A stretch of DNA of 64,000 nucleotides from Enterobacter genomosp. O (GCF_001022965.1 NZ_LECZ01000027.1:930001-994000); one strand, 5' to 3'; counted from the stretch's first letter, positions 1 to 8,376 are shown. The notes: a model not told the origin generated them from the sequence alone. A program made the numbers and translations.

Positions 1-1222
1 ACTCTGAACATTTCAGCAGCTTAGCGCCTTCCATCAGACGTTCGAAGTCATAGGTGACGGTTTTCGCGTTGATCGCGCCTTCCATACCTTTAACGATCAG
101 GTCTGCGGCTTCGAACCATTCCATATGGCGCAGCATCATCTCTGCGGACAGGATGATTGAGCCTGGGTTCACTTTGTCCTGGCCTGCGTATTTTGGCGCA
201 GTGCCGTGGGTCGCTTCGAACAGCGCGCATTCGTCACCGATGTTCGCGCCAGGGGCGATACCGATACCGCCAACCTGAGCGGCCAGGGCGTCAGAGATGT
301 AGTCACCGTTCAGGTTCATACAAGCAATGACGTCGTATTCCGCAGGACGCAGCAGGATCTGCTGCAGGAACGCATCGGCGATCACATCTTTAATGATGAT
401 CTCTTTGCCGGTGTTCGGGTTCTTAATTTTCTGCCATGGGCCGCCGTCGATCAGCTCGCCGCCGAACTCTTCGGTCGCCAACTGGTAGCCCCAGTCTTTG
501 AACGCGCCTTCGGTGAACTTCATGATGTTGCCTTTGTGAACCAGGGTCACAGAATCGCGGTCGTTGGTGATCGCATATTCGATCGCCGCACGTACCAGAC
601 GCTTGGTCCCTTCTTCGGAGCACGGCTTAATGCCGATGCCGCAATGTTCAGGGAAGCGAATTTTCTTCACGCCCATCTCTTCGCGCAGGAATTTAATCAC
701 TTTTTCTGCGTCAGCAGAGTCAGCTTTCCATTCGATACCCGCGTAGATGTCTTCTGAGTTTTCGCGGAAGATAACCATATCGGTCAGTTCAGGGTGCTTA
801 ACCGGGCTTGGGGTGCCCTGATAGTAACGAACCGGACGCAGACACACGTACAGGTCCAGCTCCTGACGCAGTGCCACGTTCAGGGAACGGATACCGCCGC
901 CAACTGGCGTCGTCAGTGGGCCTTTAATAGCAACGCGGTAGTCGCGGATCAGGTCCAGCGTTTCTGCTGGCAGCCAGACGTCCTGGCCATAAACTTGAGT
1001 AGATTTCTCACCGGTGTAAATTTCCATCCAGGAAATTTTACGCTCGCCTTTGTAGGCTTTCTCAACAGCGGCATCAACCACTTTCAGCATTGCCGGGGTA
1101 ACGTCTACACCGATACCGTCACCTTCGATGAACGGGATAATCGGATTGTGAGGAACGTTAATCTTGCCGTTTTGCAGGGTGATCTTTTTACCTTCCGCCG
1201 GAACAACTACTTTGCTTTCCAT
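1..1222 (-). CDS. icd: isocitrate dehydrogenase (NADP), 3' end cut by window
   Basis: NADP-dependent isocitrate dehydrogenase of the TCA cycle (isocitrate to 2-oxoglutarate and CO2), a cytoplasmic homodimer. The reverse-strand translation starts MESKVVVPAEGKKITL and runs open to base 1, which reaches about codon 407 of the 416 usual for the family; the last codons lie outside. The segment around residue 113 (GGIRSLNVALRQ) holds the serine that AceK phosphorylates in E. coli. The start at 1222 is preceded by an AGGAGAGG-like ribosome site. It is divergent from rluE, as in E. coli. The icd 3' end, where e14-type elements insert in E. coli, cannot be judged here. Confidence 0.97.
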   Translation of the reverse strand, partial: MESKVVVPAEGKKITLQNGKINVPHNPIIPFIEGDGIGVDVTPAMLKVVDAAVEKAYKGERKISWMEIYTGEKSTQVYGQDVWLPAETLDLIRDYRVAIKGPLTTPVGGGIRSLNVALRQELDLYVCLRPVRYYQGTPSPVKHPELTDMVIFRENSEDIYAGIEWKADSADAEKVIKFLREEMGVKKIRFPEHCGIGIKPCSEEGTKRLVRAAIEYAITNDRDSVTLVHKGNIMKFTEGAFKDWGYQLATEEFGGELIDGGPWQKIKNPNTGKEIIIKDVIADAFLQQILLRPAEYDVIACMNLNGDYISDALAAQVGGIGIAPGANIGDECALFEATHGTAPKYAGQDKVNPGSIILSAEMMLRHMEWFEAADLIVKGMEGAINAKTVTYDFERLMEGAKLLKCSE

Positions 1223-1339
1223 TAACCTCTCCTTCGAGCGCTTCTGGTTGTTACTGATCTTATGTTAATAAATTGTAATGAGCCCTTCGATAGTACCTGA
1301 TTGTCCTGCGCCATGAAAGGTCTTCGTTATTAGGCTATA

Positions 1340-1993
1340 ATGCGGCAATTGATAACGCCTGAAAATACCATGAAGAAAACTTCTTTTACAAAACACCGGG
1401 TTGAGCGATTCAGCTCGCGACAAGCCACCAGAAGACCGAAAGAAACCCAGCCGACGCGGGTGATTCTGTTTAATAAACCCTACGATGTATTGCCGCAGTT
1501 CACCGATGAAGCCGGGCGCAGCACGCTGAAAGATTATATCCCCGTTCAGGGCGTTTATGCGGCCGGGCGACTGGACCGCGACAGCGAGGGACTGTTGGTC
1601 TTAACCAACGACGGTGCTTTGCAGGCGAAGCTCACGCAGCCGGGCAAACGTACCGGCAAAATATACTTTGTACAAGTTGAAGGCGAGCCGGATGAAGAGA
1701 CGCTGGCTAAGCTGCGCAACGGCGTGACCTTAAACGACGGTCCAACCCTGCCGGCAGGTATTGAACGCGTGAATGAACCGGAGTGGCTGTGGCCGCGCAA
1801 CCCGCCCATCCGTGAGCGCAAATCGATTCCGACAAGCTGGCTCAAAATCACCCTTTATGAAGGCCGCAACCGTCAGGTTCGGCGCATGACCGCACACGTC
1901 GGCTTCCCTACCCTGCGTCTGATTCGCTATGCCATGGGCAATTACACCCTGGAAACGCTGGCAAACGGCGAGTGGCGGGACGTTACCTCTTAA
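1340..1993 (+). CDS. rluE: 23S rRNA pseudouridine(2457) synthase
   Basis: 217 aa, the same length as E. coli RluE. The RsuA/RluB/E/F family isomerises uridine in 23S rRNA (U2457 in E. coli) during 50S maturation. Visible motifs are the catalytic-loop segment AAGRLDRDSEGLLVL at residues 73-87, with the catalytic Asp, and the family motif EGRNRQVRRM near residues 174-183. The basic N-terminal tail (FSSRQATRRPKE) is typical of RluE. nudJ follows after 9 bases, so the two are probably cotranscribed. The start at 1340 gives full collinearity with E. coli; an ATG at 1370 is an alternative. Confidence 0.96.
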   Translation: MRQLITPENTMKKTSFTKHRVERFSSRQATRRPKETQPTRVILFNKPYDVLPQFTDEAGRSTLKDYIPVQGVYAAGRLDRDSEGLLVLTNDGALQAKLTQPGKRTGKIYFVQVEGEPDEETLAKLRNGVTLNDGPTLPAGIERVNEPEWLWPRNPPIRERKSIPTSWLKITLYEGRNRQVRRMTAHVGFPTLRLIRYAMGNYTLETLANGEWRDVTS

Positions 1994-2002
1994 GGAGTTA
2001 CT

Positions 2003-2476
2003 ATGTTTAAACCTCATGTCACGGTAGCCTGCGTGGTCCACGCCCAGGGTAAATTCCTTGTGGTTGAAGAGAGCATTAATGGCAAAGCGCTGTGGAACCA
2101 GCCTGCCGGGCACCTTGAAGCCAATGAGACCTTACTGCAGGCAGCGAAACGCGAGCTGTGGGAAGAGACCGGGATTCACGCTGAGCCCCAGCACTTCATC
2201 CGTATGCACCAGTGGATTGCACCCGACAGCACCCCGTTCCTGCGCTTTTTATTTGCCGTTGAGCTTAGCGAAACGTGCGCCACAGCGCCACAGGATGACG
2301 ATATCGACCGCTGCCTGTGGGTCACCGCTGACGAGATCCTGAACGCGCCAAACCTGCGCTCGCCGCTGGTTGCGGAAAGCATTCGCTGCTGGCAATCTGC
2401 CGGGCGCTTACCGCTCGATGTCATCGGCGCATTTAACTGGCCGTTTACAGAGGGTGTCAACGGTGGGGGGGCGTGA
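2003..2476 (+). CDS. nudJ: Nudix phosphatase NudJ
   Basis: 157 aa Nudix hydrolase. In E. coli NudJ acts on the thiamine precursor HMP-PP and on nucleoside di- and triphosphates. The Nudix box (G-x5-E-x7-REL-x-EE-x-G) is at about residues 36-58, beginning GHLEANET and ending RELWEETG. The N-terminus MFKPHVTVACVVHAQGKFL matches the family. An AAGGAG ribosome site precedes the ATG. The gene ends 40 bases before mnmA, so rluE-nudJ-mnmA-hflD-purB may form one transcription unit. The C-terminus is about four residues longer than in E. coli. Confidence 0.96.
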   Translation: MFKPHVTVACVVHAQGKFLVVEESINGKALWNQPAGHLEANETLLQAAKRELWEETGIHAEPQHFIRMHQWIAPDSTPFLRFLFAVELSETCATAPQDDDIDRCLWVTADEILNAPNLRSPLVAESIRCWQSAGRLPLDVIGAFNWPFTEGVNGGGA

Positions 2477-2516
2477 TAGAATACGCCGCCTTGAAGTTCA
2501 ATGTCGTGAGTATTCC

Positions 2517-3629
2517 ATGTCAGATAACAGCCAGAAAAAAGTAATCGTCGGCATGTCCGGCGGTGTCGATTCCTCCGTTTCCGCCTACCTGTTACAGCAA
2601 CAGGGCTATAAGGTGGAGGGCCTGTTCATGAAGAACTGGGAGGAAGATGATGGCGAGGAATATTGCACTGCCGCAGCGGATCTTGCCGACGCGCAGGCCG
2701 TGTGCGATAAGCTCGGCATTGAACTGCACACCGTTAACTTTGCCGCAGAATACTGGGACAACGTTTTTGAACTGTTCCTTGAAGAGTACAAAGCCGGCCG
2801 CACGCCAAACCCGGATATTCTGTGCAACAAAGAGATCAAATTTAAAGCCTTCCTGGAATTCGCCGCGGAAGATCTGGGCGCAGACTTTATTGCGACCGGT
2901 CACTACGTGCGTCGTGCAGATGTGAATGGCAAAAGCCAGCTGCTGCGCGGCCTGGATGGCAACAAAGATCAAAGCTATTTCCTCTATACGCTGAGCCACG
3001 AGCAAATCGCCCAGAGCCTGTTCCCGGTCGGCGAGCTGGAAAAGCCGCAGGTGCGTAAAATTGCTGAAGAGCTGGACCTTATCACCGCGAAGAAGAAAGA
3101 CTCTACCGGTATCTGCTTCATCGGCGAACGCAAATTCCGCGATTTCCTGGGTCGTTACCTGCCCGCACAGCCGGGTAAAATTGTTACCGTCGACGGCGAA
3201 GAGATTGGCCAGCATCAGGGGCTGATGTACCACACCTTAGGCCAGCGTAAAGGTCTGGGTATCGGCGGGACCAAAGAAGGTAGCGAAGATCCGTGGTACG
3301 TCGTCGACAAAGATGTCGAAAACAATATTCTGGTTGTTGCTCAGGGTCACGACCATCCGCGTCTGATGTCCGTTGGCCTTATCGCGCAGCAGCTGCACTG
3401 GGTCGATCGTGAGCCGCTAAAAGGCACGCTGCGCTGCACGGTGAAAACACGTTACCGTCAGACTGACATTCCTTGCACCATTACCGCGCTCGATGACGAT
3501 CGCATCGACGTGCGTTTCGACGAGCCTGTCGCCGCCGTCACCCCGGGTCAGTCTGCTGTCTTCTACAGCGGTGAAATCTGCCTGGGCGGCGGGATCATTG
3601 AACAGCGCCTGCCGCTGCCCGCTGTTTAA
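2517..3629 (+). CDS. mnmA: tRNA-specific 2-thiouridylase
   Basis: 370 aa. It makes the 2-thio group of s2U34 in the tRNAs for Lys, Glu and Gln, using ATP and sulfur relayed by TusE. The PP-loop GMSGGVDSS is at residues 12-20. The two catalytic cysteines are in NPDILCNKE (the nucleophile) and STGICFIGERKF (the persulfide carrier). The ATG at 2517 gives MSDNSQKKVIVG, collinear with E. coli. The reading frame is open further upstream to 2370, but that part overlaps nudJ out of frame and has no family similarity. Confidence 0.97.
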   Translation: MSDNSQKKVIVGMSGGVDSSVSAYLLQQQGYKVEGLFMKNWEEDDGEEYCTAAADLADAQAVCDKLGIELHTVNFAAEYWDNVFELFLEEYKAGRTPNPDILCNKEIKFKAFLEFAAEDLGADFIATGHYVRRADVNGKSQLLRGLDGNKDQSYFLYTLSHEQIAQSLFPVGELEKPQVRKIAEELDLITAKKKDSTGICFIGERKFRDFLGRYLPAQPGKIVTVDGEEIGQHQGLMYHTLGQRKGLGIGGTKEGSEDPWYVVDKDVENNILVVAQGHDHPRLMSVGLIAQQLHWVDREPLKGTLRCTVKTRYRQTDIPCTITALDDDRIDVRFDEPVAAVTPGQSAVFYSGEICLGGGIIEQRLPLPAV

Positions 3630-3656
3630 CACGATTGCACACATAAAGGAGACCGT

Positions 3657-4286
3657 GTGGCGAAGAATTACTATGACATCACCCTGGCACTGGCAGGAAT
3701 TTGCCAGTCAGCCCGTCTGGTGCAACAGCTGGCACATCAGGGTCACTGCGACGCTGATGCCCTGCACGTTTCACTCAACAGCGTTATCGACCTCAACCCC
3801 GGCTCAACCCTGGGTGTGTTCGGCGGCAGTGAAACCAATCTTCGTCTCGGTCTTGAAACCCTGCTTGGCGTGCTCAACGCCAGTAGCCGTCAGGGGTTAA
3901 ACGCAGAGCTGACCCGCTACACGCTAAGCCTGATGGTGCTGGAACGTAAGCTGAGCGCGGCGAAAGGCGCGCTCAACACCCTGGGCGATCGCATTGCTGG
4001 GCTACAGCGTCAGCTCGACCATTTTGACCTGCAGTCCGAAACGCTGCTGAGCGCCATGGCCGGCATTTATGTTGACGTCATCAGCCCGCTGGGCCCGCGT
4101 ATTCAGGTCACCGGCTCCCCTGCTGTGCTGCAAAGCCCACAGGTACAGGCAAAGGTACGTGCTTCTCTGCTGGCAGGGATCCGTGCCGCCGTGCTGTGGC
4201 ATCAGGTTGGCGGTGGCCGCCTGCAGTTAATGTTTTCTCGTAATCGCCTGACCACTCAGGCAAAACAAATTCTTGCTCATTGTTAA
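3657..4286 (+). CDS. hflD: high-frequency lysogenization protein HflD
   Basis: 209 aa. In E. coli HflD is a peripheral inner-membrane protein that binds lambda CII and lowers lysogenization. It starts with GTG at 3657, preceded by AAAGGAGACC, giving the family N-terminus MAKNYYDITLALAGICQ. It lacks the LTPEL-type tail of E. coli HflD and ends ILAHC, because a few extra bases near the stop create an earlier TAA; the rest is collinear. It lies 27 bases after mnmA and 19 bases before purB. Confidence 0.95.
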   Translation: MAKNYYDITLALAGICQSARLVQQLAHQGHCDADALHVSLNSVIDLNPGSTLGVFGGSETNLRLGLETLLGVLNASSRQGLNAELTRYTLSLMVLERKLSAAKGALNTLGDRIAGLQRQLDHFDLQSETLLSAMAGIYVDVISPLGPRIQVTGSPAVLQSPQVQAKVRASLLAGIRAAVLWHQVGGGRLQLMFSRNRLTTQAKQILAHC

Positions 4287-4305
4287 CCTCCCGGAGTTGC
4301 GAATT

Positions 4306-5676
4306 ATGGAATTATCCTCACTGACCGCCGTATCCCCTGTCGATGGACGCTACGGCGATAAAGTCAGCGCGCTGCGCGGGATCTTCAGCGAATATGGTTT
4401 GCTGAAGTTCCGTGTTCAGGTTGAAGTACGCTGGCTGCAAAAGCTGGCCGCCCAGGCAGCAATCAAGGAAGTTCCTGCTTTTGACGCCCAGGCAAACGAT
4501 TACCTCGATAAAATCGTTGCCGACTTCAACGAAGAAGATGCTGCGCGCATTAAAACCATTGAGCGCACCACCAACCATGACGTAAAAGCGGTTGAGTATT
4601 TCCTGAAAGAGAAAGTGGAAAGCGTTCCTGCGCTGCATGCGGTGTCCGAGTTCATTCACTTCGCCTGTACCTCTGAAGACATCAACAACCTGTCGCACGC
4701 CCTGATGCTCTCCACCGCACGCAAAGACGTGGTGCTGCCTTACTGGCGTAAAATCATCGACGCGGTGAAAGCGCTGTCCTTGGAATACCGCGATATCCCG
4801 CTGCTTTCCCGTACCCACGGTCAGCCAGCCACCCCATCCACGATGGGTAAAGAGATGGCGAACGTGGCGTACCGTATGGAGCGCCAGTACCGCCAGCTGG
4901 AGCAGGTTGAGATCCTCGGCAAAATCAACGGTGCGGTCGGTAACTATAACGCCCACATCGCCGCGTACCCCGAAGTTGACTGGCATCAGTTCAGCGAAGA
5001 GTTCGTGACTTCGCTGGGCATTCAGTGGAACCCGTACACCACCCAGATTGAGCCGCATGACTATATTGCGGAGCTGTTTGACTGCATCGCGCGCTTCAAC
5101 ACCATTCTGATCGATTTCGATCGTGACGTGTGGGGCTACGTCGCGCTGAACCACTTCAAACAGAAAACCATCGCCGGTGAGATCGGCTCGTCAACCATGC
5201 CGCACAAAGTGAACCCAATCGACTTCGAAAACTCTGAAGGCAACCTGGGTCTGGCAAATGCCGTGCTGCAGCATATGGCAAGCAAACTGCCGGTATCCCG
5301 CTGGCAGCGCGACCTGACCGACTCCACCGTGCTGCGTAACCTGGGCGTGGGCATTGGCTACGCGCTGATCGCTTACCAGTCCACCCTGAAAGGCGTGAGC
5401 AAACTGGAGGTGAACCGCGATCGTCTGCTGGACGAGCTGGATCACAACTGGGAAGTTCTGGCAGAGCCGATTCAGACCGTGATGCGTCGTTACGGTATCG
5501 AAAAACCGTATGAAAAACTGAAAGAGCTGACCCGCGGCAAGCGCGTTGACGCCGAAGGGATGAAGCAGTTTATCGACGACCTGGCCCTGCCAGAAGAAGA
5601 GAAAACGCGCCTGAAAGCGATGACTCCGGCGAACTACATTGGCCGCGCCATTACCATGGTCGACGAGCTGAAGTAA
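4306..5676 (+). CDS. purB: adenylosuccinate lyase
   Basis: 456 aa. It catalyses two fumarate-releasing steps of purine synthesis (SAICAR to AICAR, adenylosuccinate to AMP) as a homotetramer of the aspartase/fumarase superfamily. The superfamily signature SSTMPHKVNPIDFEN is at about residues 295-309 and the conserved THGQPATPSTMGKE near 171-184. The ATG at 4306 has CCGGAG upstream and gives MELSSLTAVSPVDGRYGDK. In relatives phoP is the next gene; here the prophage separates them. Confidence 0.98.
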   Translation: MELSSLTAVSPVDGRYGDKVSALRGIFSEYGLLKFRVQVEVRWLQKLAAQAAIKEVPAFDAQANDYLDKIVADFNEEDAARIKTIERTTNHDVKAVEYFLKEKVESVPALHAVSEFIHFACTSEDINNLSHALMLSTARKDVVLPYWRKIIDAVKALSLEYRDIPLLSRTHGQPATPSTMGKEMANVAYRMERQYRQLEQVEILGKINGAVGNYNAHIAAYPEVDWHQFSEEFVTSLGIQWNPYTTQIEPHDYIAELFDCIARFNTILIDFDRDVWGYVALNHFKQKTIAGEIGSSTMPHKVNPIDFENSEGNLGLANAVLQHMASKLPVSRWQRDLTDSTVLRNLGVGIGYALIAYQSTLKGVSKLEVNRDRLLDELDHNWEVLAEPIQTVMRRYGIEKPYEKLKELTRGKRVDAEGMKQFIDDLALPEEEKTRLKAMTPANYIGRAITMVDELK

Positions 5677-5685
5677 CTTCCCCTC

Positions 5686-5717
5686 CCCCCTTTCCGCCCG
5701 GAAAGGGGGTTGCTTTT
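5686..5717 (+). terminator. purB intrinsic terminator
   Basis: A 9-bp perfect GC-rich stem (CCCCCTTTC / GAAAGGGGG) with a 6-base loop is followed by TTGCTTTT, 10 bases after the purB stop. It should insulate the phoP promoter region from purB transcription. Confidence 0.85.
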
Positions 5718-5721
5718 CCCC

Positions 5722-5756
5722 GGTTTACTCAATGTTTATCCCCACAGCAACATAAT
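5722..5756 (+). promoter_or_regulatory. PhoP box and -10 of the native phoP promoter, cut from phoP
   Basis: A perfect PhoP direct repeat GGTTTA-N5-TGTTTA (5722-5738) is followed 12 bases later by the hexamer CATAAT (5751-5756). This is the layout of the PhoP-autoregulated phoP P1 promoter of E. coli, including the short CCCCA-rich spacer. Its expected target, phoP, is now about 35 kb away because the prophage entered at the -10. The box faces rightward into the prophage, toward the SRAP gene. Confidence 0.85.
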
Positions 5757-5764
5757 CAGCGTTA
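5750..5764. repeat. attL: attL core of the prophage
   Basis: The 15-bp sequence ACATAATCAGCGTTA is repeated directly at 41008-41022. After one mismatch both copies continue with ACT. Host-like sequence lies to the left here (PhoP box, purB terminator) and to the right of the other copy (phoP leader). Joining them restores a phoP promoter like that of E. coli, which defines the core. Confidence 0.88.
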
Positions 5765-5873
5765 GACTGCTTAGCTAAAAATACAATCAACATTAAAACA
5801 ATAAGTTATATATTTATCAGCAGTTTACAAGAATTACAGTACAGACATTATCGGACAATAAAGGTCATTTTAT

Positions 5874-5925
5874 CGCCCCAAATCATGCCCCCAGCACGAT
5901 TTTGCCCCCAAATTTGCCCCCAAAA
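5874..5925. promoter_or_regulatory. candidate integrase arm-type sites, left
   Basis: Four close copies of a TGCCCCCAA-like motif (starting at 5874, 5886, 5903 and 5915) lie 110-165 bases inside attL. The same motif occurs twice near the right end at 40935 and 40946. Short repeats on both sides of the core are typical arm sites bound by the N-terminal domain of tyrosine integrases. The rest of 5765-6087 holds no gene; a TATACT hexamer near 6053 may be the SRAP gene's own -10. Confidence 0.55.
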
Positions 5926-6087
5926 TTCACGCTTTTACGTAGCTCCTTCCCGTTTCTTAACACACCGCTTTACACCCTCTCTACCTGATCAGCATAACCG
6001 CCACGAATCCGTTTGTAAGACTTAACCAGCGCGCTGATTTTTCTCCCTGCCCTATACTTTCAGTCTGACATCCGACTGGAGGTTTCT

Positions 6088-6762
6088 ATGTGTGGACGTT
6101 TTGCACAAGCCCAAACCCGTGAAGAATATCTGGCATACCTGGCCGATGAAGCCGATCGTGACATTGCGTATGATCCGGAACCTATTGGCCGGTACAACGT
6201 GGCGCCTGGTACCAAAGTGCTGCTGCTGAGCGAACGCGACGAGCAGTTACAGCTTGATCCTGTATTCTGGGGTTATGCCCCGGGATGGTGGGATAAAGCG
6301 CCCCTGATTAATGCGCGCGTCGAAACGGCGGCCACCAGCAGAATGTTCAAGTCTCTATGGCAGCATGGCCGGGCAATCTGCTTTGCTGATGGCTGGTTCG
6401 AATGGAATAAGGAAGGAGACAAGAAACAGCCTTACTTCATTCATCGGGCCGACGGCCAGCCCATCTTCATGGCGGCGATTGGAAGCACGCCGTTCGAACG
6501 TGGTGACGAAGCAGAGGGTTTTCTCATCGTGACGTCTGCAGCTGATAAAGGTCTAGTCGACATTCACGACCGCCGGCCACTGGTCTTGTCACCTGAAGCG
6601 GCCCGTGAATGGATGCGCCAGGACATAGGCGGAAAAGAAGCTGAAGAGATTGCATCTGACGGCACTGTGCCAGCTGAGATGTTTATCTGGCATGCAGTGG
6701 CCCGTGATGTTGGAAATGTAAAAAATCAGGGGAGAAAATTGATAGAACAAACAGATATATAA
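6088..6762 (+). CDS. SRAP (YedK/HMCES-like) abasic-site protein
   Basis: 224 aa of the SOS-response-associated peptidase family. Family members (E. coli YedK, human HMCES) form a thiazolidine crosslink between Cys2 and abasic sites in single-stranded DNA, shielding them. The invariant MCGRF start puts Cys2 first after Met removal. The conserved FEWNK (active-site Glu) and DIHDRRPLVL (active-site His) are present. GGAGG precedes the ATG. It is the first gene inside attL, reads away from the host PhoP box, and shares the cargo region with umuDC. A viral copy could protect replicating or damaged phage DNA. Confidence 0.92.
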   Translation: MCGRFAQAQTREEYLAYLADEADRDIAYDPEPIGRYNVAPGTKVLLLSERDEQLQLDPVFWGYAPGWWDKAPLINARVETAATSRMFKSLWQHGRAICFADGWFEWNKEGDKKQPYFIHRADGQPIFMAAIGSTPFERGDEAEGFLIVTSAADKGLVDIHDRRPLVLSPEAAREWMRQDIGGKEAEEIASDGTVPAEMFIWHAVARDVGNVKNQGRKLIEQTDI

Positions 6763-6813
6763 TTTACAGTACTTTTTATGCGCACTTTATATTTGGTTCA
6801 ATATTATCATATT

Positions 6814-7026
6814 TTAAGAAAGAAATATATTTGCAGCCATCGGACCACTAAGTCCATTTATACGATAGAATTCAACACGAACACCAGGTTTTAACGTTTG
6901 GCTTTCACTCTTACTTAATGCAGAAACATGTAAAAAAACATCTTTTCTGCCATCTGATGGGATAATCAATCCCTTTCCGCTCTTGAAGTCAAAAGTTTTG
7001 ACAATTCCTGTCATTTTACGAGACAA
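6814..7026 (-). CDS. CspH-like cold-shock-domain protein
   Basis: 70 aa and very close to E. coli CspH: start MSRKMTGIVKTFD, then KSGKGLIIPSDGRKDVFLH and an end PMAANIFLS. Compared with CspA, RNP-1 is degenerate (KGLII for KGFGFI), as in CspH. The start is TTG at 7026, with AGGA six bases upstream; the ATG at 7014 has no nearby ribosome site. It is divergent from the next cold-shock gene, recalling the cspH/cspG pair of E. coli. Binding to single-stranded nucleic acid is inferred from the family. Confidence 0.85.
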   Translation of the reverse strand: MSRKMTGIVKTFDFKSGKGLIIPSDGRKDVFLHVSALSKSESQTLKPGVRVEFYRINGLSGPMAANIFLS

Positions 7027-7311
7027 ATATTTTCCTAAGGATAATCCAGATTTGACTATACAGGATTAGTTAATAATAGCCAATCCTATTTCATTAGCCT
7101 TCTGGAAGGCTAAAATAAAATTTGCTTAATCATTCAACACGTGCATTAATGGTTTGGCTGATTTGTTGCGATGATGAATCTAACTTTTCCAAAAGCCGTC
7201 CTCATAACCAGGTGTTATCTCTGATATCCCCTCCTCTTGAGTCCATACGTATACCATAATACGTTCCTTATCATATGCTTGTTAGTTTGAAAATGTTCAA
7301 ATGGAGGTTTT

Positions 7312-7530
7312 ATGCCATCTAAAGTTATAGGTCTTGTTAAGTGGTTTAACGACGATAAGGGATTTGGCTTTATCTCCCCACTTGATGGCAGTAAAGATGT
7401 TCTGGTTCACACTTCTTCTCTGCAGGGAGAAACATTTAATACTCTATTTGAAGGTCAAAAAGTCAAATTTGCTATTATAGCTGGAACTAAAGGTCCAACC
7501 GCTGCAAATGTAACGCTATGCGATAGATAA
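7312..7530 (+). CDS. CspA-family cold-shock protein
   Basis: 72 aa, a single cold-shock domain. RNP-1 is KGFGFISP at residues 17-24 and RNP-2 is DVLVHTS at 30-36, so the RNA/ssDNA-binding surface looks complete. GGAGG lies just upstream of the ATG. The 285-base AT-rich gap to the CspH-like gene is long enough for two divergent promoters and a CspA-type leader, but I cannot point to a definite cold box. The following 245 bases to 7776 hold nothing I can identify. Confidence 0.9.
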   Translation: MPSKVIGLVKWFNDDKGFGFISPLDGSKDVLVHTSSLQGETFNTLFEGQKVKFAIIAGTKGPTAANVTLCDR

Positions 7531-7775
7531 TTTCAAAATAGCTTATTTAAGTCAGAAAAACTTTATCAGTAGAAGGTGATTATTAAGCTATTTACATCAT
7601 TACAACAGGCCAGCATATTTAGTTACTATCAAGTTTGCTGACCGATGTGATGAAATGCAGGACTGCTGCATGAACAGTCTCAAAGCAGAAGCTAACTGCT
7701 TATAAAATACTAAAGTGCGTAAGAGGTTAGGTAGCCTCCAAAAGCATCACTTCTTATTTGATGTATTAATGTTTT

Positions 7776-7940
7776 TTAGAAGCGCTGGGTAGATTTGAAC
7801 AAAGCGCAGCAGTATGGGCACACCAACTGAGCTCCCTTTTGTACACGATTGTAACTGTGCTCGGAATCTTTCGAGCAGATTGGACAAGGGCATTTTACTA
7901 AATAATTTCGGCGGAATTGAGTGTTTTTACGTGCAGACAT
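7776..7940 (-). CDS. YnfU-like small zinc-ribbon protein
   Basis: 54 aa from the ATG at 7940, which has GGAG seven bases upstream; the open frame extends further but without a ribosome site. Two CxxC knuckles (CPCPIC and CPYCC) flank a basic stretch (HSYNRVQKGAQLV), predicting one zinc site. Length and pattern resemble YnfU, found beside cold-shock genes in the E. coli Qin prophage, and here too it neighbours cold-shock genes. Function unknown. Confidence 0.7.
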   Translation of the reverse strand: MSARKNTQFRRNYLVKCPCPICSKDSEHSYNRVQKGAQLVCPYCCALFKSTQRF

Positions 7941-8087
7941 AGACTTCTCCAGTTCAAATGGACCGTTACAGTACACGTTAAGGCAGTATAATGCTTGTTT
8001 TAATTTCGAAAGCGGCAAAAAAATGAACAAACAGAACCCTTTCGAACACCTGCAGGGGCTAAAAACCCTCAAAATACATGGTGATAT

Positions 8088-8315
8088 ATGAAAAAAGTAA
8101 TCATTTTTTTTAATGGTAAGCCAAGTAAAGTTATCACTGTTCTTAAAGGTGTGACATCAATACTTGAAGAATATCCTAATGGAGAAGTGATAAACCTTCA
8201 GATAATGTCAGCAGGTTTTCCCTCTTTAACAGGTGACCATGAAGTGGTCTATGTAGCATCAGATCGAGAGCTTACCTCTCAGGAAATATTATATGCGGCG
8301 CAGAAGTATCTTTGA
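8088..8315 (+). CDS. hypothetical protein, 75 aa
   Basis: I do not recognise this protein. It begins MKKVIIFFNGKPSKVI and ends EILYAAQKYL; the alternating hydrophobic segments suggest a small alpha/beta fold without membrane segments. The start is the first ATG after GGTGATAT. It is AT-rich like its neighbours. An intrinsic terminator follows 60 bases after the stop, suggesting a monocistronic unit. Confidence 0.6.
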   Translation: MKKVIIFFNGKPSKVITVLKGVTSILEEYPNGEVINLQIMSAGFPSLTGDHEVVYVASDRELTSQEILYAAQKYL

Positions 8316-8376
8316 CGCTAGGGATTCAACGCCAACATTCATGAAATCATTATTATAACTACGTTTAATTATTATA

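Noticed and set aside
1..1222. e14-like insertion at icd
   Set aside because: The icd 3' end is outside the window and nothing in the visible part suggests an element.
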